A DNA stretch of 64,000 nucleotides, from positions 62,001 through 126,000 of the forward strand of contig JACRPF010000014.1 in the NCBI GenBank assembly GCA_016214035.1. Direction: 5' to 3'. This document shows positions 59,363 to 64,000 of the stretch, one piece after another. The DNA is from Spirochaetota bacterium (GTDB lineage: Bacteria; Spirochaetota; Brachyspiria; Brachyspirales; JACRPF01). Below the pieces are notes generated by a model. It did not search any database and was not told the DNA's origin. It worked only from the letters and a program-made list of their open reading frames with translations. A program made the translations under genes and the position numbers. Positions within the stretch are counted from its first letter, which is position 1, and every line of letters starts with the position of its first letter.

Positions 59363-60541
59363 GTGAAAACACGTGCGATTGCGCCCGGTGTGCGTTGTTC
59401 CATTTTTGAAAGCGATACCGGTGTTTCTGAATATTACCTTGTCATTGAATCGAGACCTGAAAGTATTTTTTCGAAAACACTGTCGGAAATGTATACGCAG
59501 TACACCGATGCGCTCAAGGAGATGGGGCTTGCCGAAAGCACGCTCTGTTTCGCACGGGTGTACTTAAGCGATATAGAAAATCAGAAGAAAGAGGTTATCG
59601 TTTCGCCGCTCTTCAACAGCCTGAGCATCGGTACCTGTTCGCTCAAGGAGCAGGCGCCGCTTGAAAGCGGTGATTTGACGCTGTTCGCCTATCATATCAA
59701 AGGCGTGAACAGCCCCATCACCAATGAGAAGTATAATTTTGACGATCAGTATTTCGGATACGGGACAAAGTTCATCGGAAAGAATTACAACCTCTATTAT
59801 ACCGCGAATTTCTCGGGCTGGGGGGAATTGAATTCCTACATTCAGACGAGCAAGATTTTTTCCATGTACACGCGGTTTCTCCATGACAACAAGATGACGC
59901 TCATGAATAACACCGTGCGTACCTGGATTTATGTCCGTGATATCGACAATAATTATCACGGCATGGTGAGCGCGCGTAAGGATTTTTTCGAGGCGCAGGG
60001 ACTTACCAAGGAAACACGCTACATCGCCAGCACGGGGATTGAGTCCATCAATACGAATCCCGACGCGCTGGTGTCGCTCGATGCGCTCTCGATATCGAAC
60101 CTCGATCCGAAGCAGATCGTCCGCATGGAGGCGCCGGCCAACATGTGTCCCACGCACTGCTACGGTGTCACGTTTGAACGCGGATCCCGTATCGATTTCG
60201 GCGATCGTTCGCATTTTCATATATCCGGTACGGCGAGCATCGACAATAAGGGCGATGTCATGTACATCGGCGATATAAAAAAGCAGACCGAACGCACACT
60301 CGATAACATCGAAGCGCTGCTGACCGAGCAGCAGGCGACCATCGACGACATGGCGTACCTTATCGTGTATCTCCGCAATAATGCGCATTGTCAGTTCGTT
60401 TCCGAAGTGATAAAAAAACGGCTGAAAAGTCCGATACCTATCGTCATGGTGAACGGCGCCGTATGCCGGCCGACGTGGCTGGTGGAGATGGAAGGTGTAG
60501 GCATCAAGAAGCAGGCAACATCTTTTCCCGCATTTTTTTAA
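59363..60541 (+). CDS. Two-domain Rid/YjgF-like protein (chorismatase-like)
   Basis: About 392 residues from the GTG at 59363, which has GAGAGGTG five bases upstream; a TTG at 59339 is the alternative. The C-terminal half (~225-385; FHISGTASIDNKGDVMYIGD, TERTLDNIEALLTEQQATIDD, VYLRNNAHCQFV) is like RidA, and the N-terminal half (~20-120; LSEMYTQYTDALKEMGLAESTLCFARVYLSDI) reads as a second, degenerate copy. The middle (NNTVRTWIYVRDIDNNYHGMVSARKDFF) is reminiscent of the FkbO/Hyg5 chorismatases, which share this two-domain layout. Chorismate hydrolysis or imine deamination are both possible. Third gene of the cheW operon. Confidence 0.75.
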   Translation: MKTRAIAPGVRCSIFESDTGVSEYYLVIESRPESIFSKTLSEMYTQYTDALKEMGLAESTLCFARVYLSDIENQKKEVIVSPLFNSLSIGTCSLKEQAPLESGDLTLFAYHIKGVNSPITNEKYNFDDQYFGYGTKFIGKNYNLYYTANFSGWGELNSYIQTSKIFSMYTRFLHDNKMTLMNNTVRTWIYVRDIDNNYHGMVSARKDFFEAQGLTKETRYIASTGIESINTNPDALVSLDALSISNLDPKQIVRMEAPANMCPTHCYGVTFERGSRIDFGDRSHFHISGTASIDNKGDVMYIGDIKKQTERTLDNIEALLTEQQATIDDMAYLIVYLRNNAHCQFVSEVIKKRLKSPIPIVMVNGAVCRPTWLVEMEGVGIKKQATSFPAFF

Positions 60542-60553
60542 TGTGTTAACTGC

Positions 60554-60582
60554 TTGACTGCACCGATTGGTTATTGTATATT
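60554..60582 (+). promoter_or_regulatory. Promoter of tmRNA
   Basis: TTGACT (60554-60559), a 17-base spacer and TATATT (60577-60582). Transcription should begin near 60589, about a dozen bases before the mature 5' end. Confidence 0.75.
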
Positions 60583-60600
60583 ATCAACAGTTCTTTGACA

Positions 60601-60945
60601 GGGGATGATCTGGTTTCGACTGCATAAGAGTATCGAGATCTGCGTGTCGCGGCGGCATGCCCGCGTTAAAACGTGCCAAACTTATAAGTGCTGATAACTT
60701 CGCACTTGCTGCTTAATCAGTAGCCGTCTCGCTCTGTTTTTTCTACGGAGCAGGGATTGAGGCGCAACAACACGTAGGAACGCACCATCCGTGCTATTCT
60801 AACGGATGAATGCGGAACAATAGAATGTAGCGTACGCGAGTTTCGCAGGAATTTTCATCGCGCACGTGAATCAACAATTCCGGCTACACACGTAGGTGGT
60901 TTCGTTGCTGTATGCAGGACGCGGGTTCGATTCCCGCCATCTCCA
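60601..60945 (+). ncRNA. ssrA: Transfer-messenger RNA
   Basis: The 5' end GGGGATGATCTGGTTTCGAC and the 3' end GGGTTCGATTCCCGCCATCTCCA are the tRNA-like half. The 5' GGGGATG pairs over seven positions with the 3' CATCTCC, including one G-U pair. The tag frame most likely begins at GCC (60675-60677), after the usual TTAAAAC-like stretch, and ends at TAA (60714-60716). It encodes AKLISADNFALAA, with the C-terminal LAA that marks products for proteolysis. The CCA end is not encoded in full, so it must be added. With SmpB it rescues stalled ribosomes. The resume codon is inferred. Confidence 0.96.
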
Positions 60946-60994
60946 AAACGCAGGCTATACTTACCGTTACACCACGATGATTTCACTCTTATTG

Positions 60995-61022
60995 TTGACA
61001 ATTTTACCATATCATATAGTAT
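60995..61022 (+). promoter_or_regulatory. Promoter of the HAMP protein gene
   Basis: TTGACA (60995-61000), a 16-base spacer and TAGTAT (61017-61022). Leader ~33 bases with GGGAG before the ATG at 61062. Confidence 0.5.
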
Positions 61023-61061
61023 GAAATAATAGTACGCAGCCATAGGCTAGGGAGTCCTCGA

Positions 61062-61685
61062 ATGGAAAAGAAATATTCGCGAAAACAGTATTTTATCAAT
61101 AAAGATCTGCAATTGCGCATCATGCGGGACGTGTTCTTCACCGTGCTGGTCCTTACATTCGTGCTTTCGCTCAGTATATATTATGTGGTAAACTCCCGGC
61201 TTACCAAGAGTGTCGAGCTCGGCAAGAACAGCATTGAGAATATCGATGCCGGGCGCGGAACCTCGGCGGTTACCCGCGTGAAGCATATGGCAAAGGATAC
61301 GCGAATTATCGACGTGACGAAAGACAATATGTATGTTGATATCATCAAGATATTCGTGCTCAATATTGTTTTTTCGCTCCTCGTGGTCGTCTTTTCGTTC
61401 ATGTTCATCTCGCATCGCATCGCCGGCCCCGTATATCGTTTCAGCAAGGCGTTTGATGCGCTCCGCGAGGGCGACCTTTCAGTTACGGTGAACCTTCGCA
61501 AGAAAGATGAGCTAAAAGACCTGGCCGATAAATTCAATGTCATGATGCTTGACATGAATGATAAAATGCTTGCGGTTACCGCTGCGTCACAGGGTGTTAA
61601 AAAGGCCGTTGGAAAGAGCAAGGCCGCCGCTAAATGCAAGGCGCTTGACGAAGCGATTGGACAGTTCAAGACCGTACAGCGCTGA
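61062..61685 (+). CDS. Two-pass membrane protein with HAMP domain and no output domain
   Basis: 207 residues. Membrane segments at ~23-43 and ~94-116 enclose a small periplasmic loop (~50 residues). ISHRIAGPVYRFSKAFDALREGDLSVTVNLRKKDELKDLADKFN (118-160) is a HAMP domain. Then comes a ~45-residue Lys/Ala-rich tail (AASQGVKKAVGKSKAAAKCK). No methyl-accepting, kinase or cyclase domain follows. It could act as an isolated sensor that contacts another protein, as seen for stand-alone HAMP proteins in some spirochaetes and deltaproteobacteria. The sequence reads as complete, not truncated: the stop codon is at 61683 with no trace of a further domain after it. Confidence 0.82.
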   Translation: MEKKYSRKQYFINKDLQLRIMRDVFFTVLVLTFVLSLSIYYVVNSRLTKSVELGKNSIENIDAGRGTSAVTRVKHMAKDTRIIDVTKDNMYVDIIKIFVLNIVFSLLVVVFSFMFISHRIAGPVYRFSKAFDALREGDLSVTVNLRKKDELKDLADKFNVMMLDMNDKMLAVTAASQGVKKAVGKSKAAAKCKALDEAIGQFKTVQR

Positions 61686-61689
61686 GCGT

Positions 61690-63216
61690 TCACGCCATCA
61701 TACGGTCAATACCGCGATATTGTATCGCTTCGCTTATATGTTCAGCACAAATATCGGCTGCTCCGGCGCAATCTGCGATGGTACGGGCAATGCGAAGTAT
61801 CTTATCATATGACCGCGCGGTGATGCCGATTCGGTTTACCGCTGCCCGCATAAGTGTTTCACCCTCGGTATCCAGTTTGCAATGCGCTGCTATTTCACGC
61901 GGTCCCATCATCGCGTTGCAGTAGACACTCGTTCCGCGAAATCGTGCGGTTTGAATATCACGCGCCTCTTGTACTGCTGAGCGGATTACCGCGGAGGTCT
62001 CGCCATCAGCGGCATTTTTCAGCGTGTCGTAGGGAACGCGACGTACATCAACGATGATATCAATACGGTCCATCACGGGACCGGAGAGGCGTGAGCGGTA
62101 GCGCCGGATTGATGCCTCGGTGCAGGTGCATGCTTTCATTGTGTCGCCGAGATATCCGCAGTCACACGGGTTTGACGCCGCGGCAAGAATGAAATTCGAC
62201 GGGAATTTCAGTGTGCCGCTCGCTCTCGATATGCTCACCGCGCGTTCCTCCATAGGTTCACGGAGCGTCTGAAGCACTTTTGGGTCGAACTCGCCGAACT
62301 CATCGAGAAACAGGATGCCGTTGTGCGCGAGCGTGACCTCTCCCGGACGCGGGAACTGGCCGCCGCCGGCGATGCTTGCATACGATGCGGTATGATGCGG
62401 TGAACGGAACGGCCGCTCGGCGATGATCGACTTGCCCGGCGGTATCAGCCCAACGATAGAATAGACTTTGGTGACTTCAAGCGCCTCTTTGTGGGTGATA
62501 TTGGGCAATATCGTCAAAAGTCTCCGTGCGATGAGCGTTTTGCCGCAGCCCGGAGGGCCTATCATCATGAAATTATGACCGCCGGCAGCAACAATCTTCG
62601 CCGCACGTTTCACGCTTTCCTGTCCGCGAACATCGTGGAAATCGAATGGGTAATTGGGTGTTGCAGCGTGGAATGTGCCGCCGGAAGCAGTACTTCCCGC
62701 AACACGACCTTCGGCCACATCAATGGCTTCGGCGAGATTTTTCACCGGATACACCGTAAGCCCTTCGACGATCTCCGCCTCTTTGGCATTATCAACCGGA
62801 ACAATAGCCGATGTGATGCCCTGTTCATGCAGCGTCAGGAGCATGGGGAAAAGGCCGCGCACCGGGCGCAGATTACCGTTAAGCGCAAGTTCACCGAAAA
62901 TAGCGGTATGTGACAGATCGATTCTCGGGTCGGTCTGATTCGTGGCAATCATGACACCGAGCGCGAAGGCCGCATCATAGAACGAACCTGTTTTCCGCAT
63001 ACTTGCCGGCGCGAGATTGATAATGACGCGTCGTGCCGGGAAACTGCCGCCGGTGTTGGTAACGGCTGCAACAACGCGTTCACGGGCTTCATTAACGGCC
63101 TGATCGGGCAGGCCCACCACCTCGAATCTCGGCATACCGCCGGAAACATTGACCTCGATTGAGATACGATATCCTTCGATTCCAAGAATCCCGCCGGAAT
63201 ACAGTTTTGCGTACAT
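61690..63216 (-). CDS. comM: YifB/ComM family Mg-chelatase-like AAA+ ATPase
   Basis: 508 residues, full length. The N-terminal domain begins MYAKLYSGGILGIEGYRISI followed by VEVNVSGGMPRFEVVGLPD; the ATPase has Walker A (MIGPPGCGKTLIARRLL, ~215), Walker B (GILFLDEFGEFDPKVLQ) and the sensor ASNPCDCGYLGD with its Cys pair, then RYRSRLSGPVMDRIDI. ComM is a hexameric helicase that promotes branch migration during natural transformation in Gram-negatives; YifB is the same family. The gene is not beside other competence genes, so only recombination-related activity is inferred. It converges with the HAMP gene, four bases apart. Confidence 0.95.
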   Translation of the reverse strand: MYAKLYSGGILGIEGYRISIEVNVSGGMPRFEVVGLPDQAVNEARERVVAAVTNTGGSFPARRVIINLAPASMRKTGSFYDAAFALGVMIATNQTDPRIDLSHTAIFGELALNGNLRPVRGLFPMLLTLHEQGITSAIVPVDNAKEAEIVEGLTVYPVKNLAEAIDVAEGRVAGSTASGGTFHAATPNYPFDFHDVRGQESVKRAAKIVAAGGHNFMMIGPPGCGKTLIARRLLTILPNITHKEALEVTKVYSIVGLIPPGKSIIAERPFRSPHHTASYASIAGGGQFPRPGEVTLAHNGILFLDEFGEFDPKVLQTLREPMEERAVSISRASGTLKFPSNFILAAASNPCDCGYLGDTMKACTCTEASIRRYRSRLSGPVMDRIDIIVDVRRVPYDTLKNAADGETSAVIRSAVQEARDIQTARFRGTSVYCNAMMGPREIAAHCKLDTEGETLMRAAVNRIGITARSYDKILRIARTIADCAGAADICAEHISEAIQYRGIDRMMA

Positions 63217-63325
63217 AAATATCCTTTTGTGTTGCTACCTATATAAACAACTTTTTCATACAGGAATCTGCCTGAGAATATGACTTTTTCAGTTTTTTGA
63301 AAAACGGCAGCGATGGTCAACTATT

Positions 63326-63353
63326 TTGACATTATGCAAAAGCTTGGTATTAT
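63326..63353 (+). promoter_or_regulatory. Extended -10 promoter of the phosphorylase gene
   Basis: TTGACA (63326-63331), a 16-base spacer and TATTAT (63348-63353) with TGG directly before it. The leader is ~25 bases, and GAGGTG precedes the ATG at 63384. Confidence 0.75.
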
Positions 63354-63383
63354 GCACTGAACGAATACGACTCGAGGTGCCGC

Positions 63384-64000
63384 ATGAATACCATTCCCGC
63401 GTTTGCTGTTATCGGCGGAAGCAATGGCTTTAGGCTGCTCGGCGACGGAGCAACAGGGTTCACTGATATCGGGCGAATTCGTACGCCGTTCGGTTTAAGC
63501 GAACCGGTGTTCCGCAAAGAGCATACAGCGGTACCGTTCTATTACATGTCCAGACACGGTGTAAGCGGTTATACGGTTACTGCGCCGTTCGTAAACTACC
63601 GGGCGAATGTATATGCGCTGAAGATGCTATCGGTGAAAAGCATTCTCAGCTGGAGCGGCCCGGGTGCGATTGACACGTCATATACGGTCGGTGATTTTGT
63701 GCTTCCGGATGACATCATCGATGAGACCAAATACCGGGCACGTACGTTCTATGAAAACACCGGACTCGGATTCATACGTCAGAATCCCGTGTTCTGTCCC
63801 TGTCTTGAAGGTTTCATTGTTAAAGTCGTAAAACGCGCGGGCCTTACACTAAAAAAGGGCGGTGTCTATGTCTGCACCGACGGTCCGCGGCTTGAGACAA
63901 AAGCCGAGATACGGAAGTATGCATCGTACGGCGGAAGTTTTGTGGGGATGACACTTGCACCCGAGGCTTTTCTTGCCCGTGAGCTTGAGATGTGTTATCG
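63384..64000 (+). CDS. S-methyl-5'-thioadenosine phosphorylase-family protein (5' part)
   Basis: 205 codons are visible and the frame runs off the right edge, so the C terminus is missing. The N terminus FAVIGGSNGFRLLGDG, the phosphate-site YMSRHGVSG, the core FVNYRANVYALKML, and VCTDGPRLETKAEIRKY followed by GMTLAPEAFLARELEM match MTAP/PNP type II phosphorylases. The usual substrate-site stretch after RHG (G-H-x-I-P-P-H) reads VSGYTVTAP and lacks both His, so the substrate may not be MTA. Expected reaction: phosphorolysis of a nucleoside or thionucleoside to a base and sugar 1-phosphate. GAGGTG precedes the ATG. Confidence 0.87.
   Translation, partial: MNTIPAFAVIGGSNGFRLLGDGATGFTDIGRIRTPFGLSEPVFRKEHTAVPFYYMSRHGVSGYTVTAPFVNYRANVYALKMLSVKSILSWSGPGAIDTSYTVGDFVLPDDIIDETKYRARTFYENTGLGFIRQNPVFCPCLEGFIVKVVKRAGLTLKKGGVYVCTDGPRLETKAEIRKYASYGGSFVGMTLAPEAFLARELEMCY

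Noticed and set aside
59007-60541. A toxin-antitoxin or defence system near cutA and the Rid-like gene
   Set aside because: No toxin fold, nuclease, helicase or protease pairing was seen here or elsewhere in the window.
1-64000. Mobile elements or phage genes
   Set aside because: No transposase, integrase, terminase or structural-protein motif was found, and composition is even across the window.

Overview
The window is a roughly 55% GC bacterial chromosome segment, densely packed with genes on both strands. I see no insertion sequence, prophage, rRNA, tRNA or CRISPR array. Signal peptides, an extracellular or periplasmic enzyme operon, CheW, a GldA/F/G-type ABC exporter, tmRNA and an unusually short SMC point to a Gram-negative, probably anaerobic polysaccharide degrader. 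The short SMC and CheW suggest Spirochaetota, but the AraC/UroD-like pair and the glycosidase repertoire would also fit the PVC group. The phylum assignment is an inference and not firm.

Layout. 1-4300: the tail of an unidentified gene, a secreted arabinofuranosidase-like enzyme and a cytoplasmic GH42 beta-galactosidase-like enzyme. 4300-13900: a membrane VWA-like protein, a GGDEF/EAL signalling protein, a TPR protein with peptide deformylase, a SpoIIE-type phosphatase, ilvH-queA and an unknown exported protein. 13900-29250 is the accessory core. A secreted LamG-SGNH esterase-like protein is followed (past a small membrane gene) by a six-gene minus-strand operon of exported glycoside hydrolases: two GH5-like, two closely related arabinofuranosidase-like, one more arabinofuranosidase-like, and one GH42-like.

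The esterase and two of the operon enzymes carry the same ~90-residue C-terminal or N-terminal module (four copies in all). The esterase gene and the operon also share a two-part upstream element with identical spacing. Together these suggest one co-regulated, co-targeted system for a branched arabinose-containing plant polysaccharide, without SusC/D or a linked transporter.

29300-41300: YgiQ radical SAM protein, L-fucose isomerase-like enzyme, dinB, smc, a UroD-like protein divergent from an AraC regulator, and a DUF4139 protein. 41400-45060: a MoxR-DUF58-DUF4129-like operon whose moxR is split by an in-frame amber codon. 45080-49000: HtrA-like protease, PHP phosphoesterase, an unknown tail-anchored protein and a Gfo/Idh/MocA oxidoreductase. 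49200-53300: lexA under a long palindromic operator with two small downstream genes, convergent with ppdK. 53400-58400: GldA/F/G-like exporter plus DUF4340. 58400-64000: cheW-cutA-Rid-like operon, ssrA (tmRNA), a HAMP membrane protein, yifB/comM and the start of an MTA-phosphorylase family gene.

Promoters are legible because many match the sigma-70 consensus. Two recurrent designs stand out: extended -10 boxes with TGG before the hexamer and 16-base spacers, and -10 boxes exactly six bases before a start codon, which predicts leaderless mRNAs. All functions are from reading the sequences; no database search was run.
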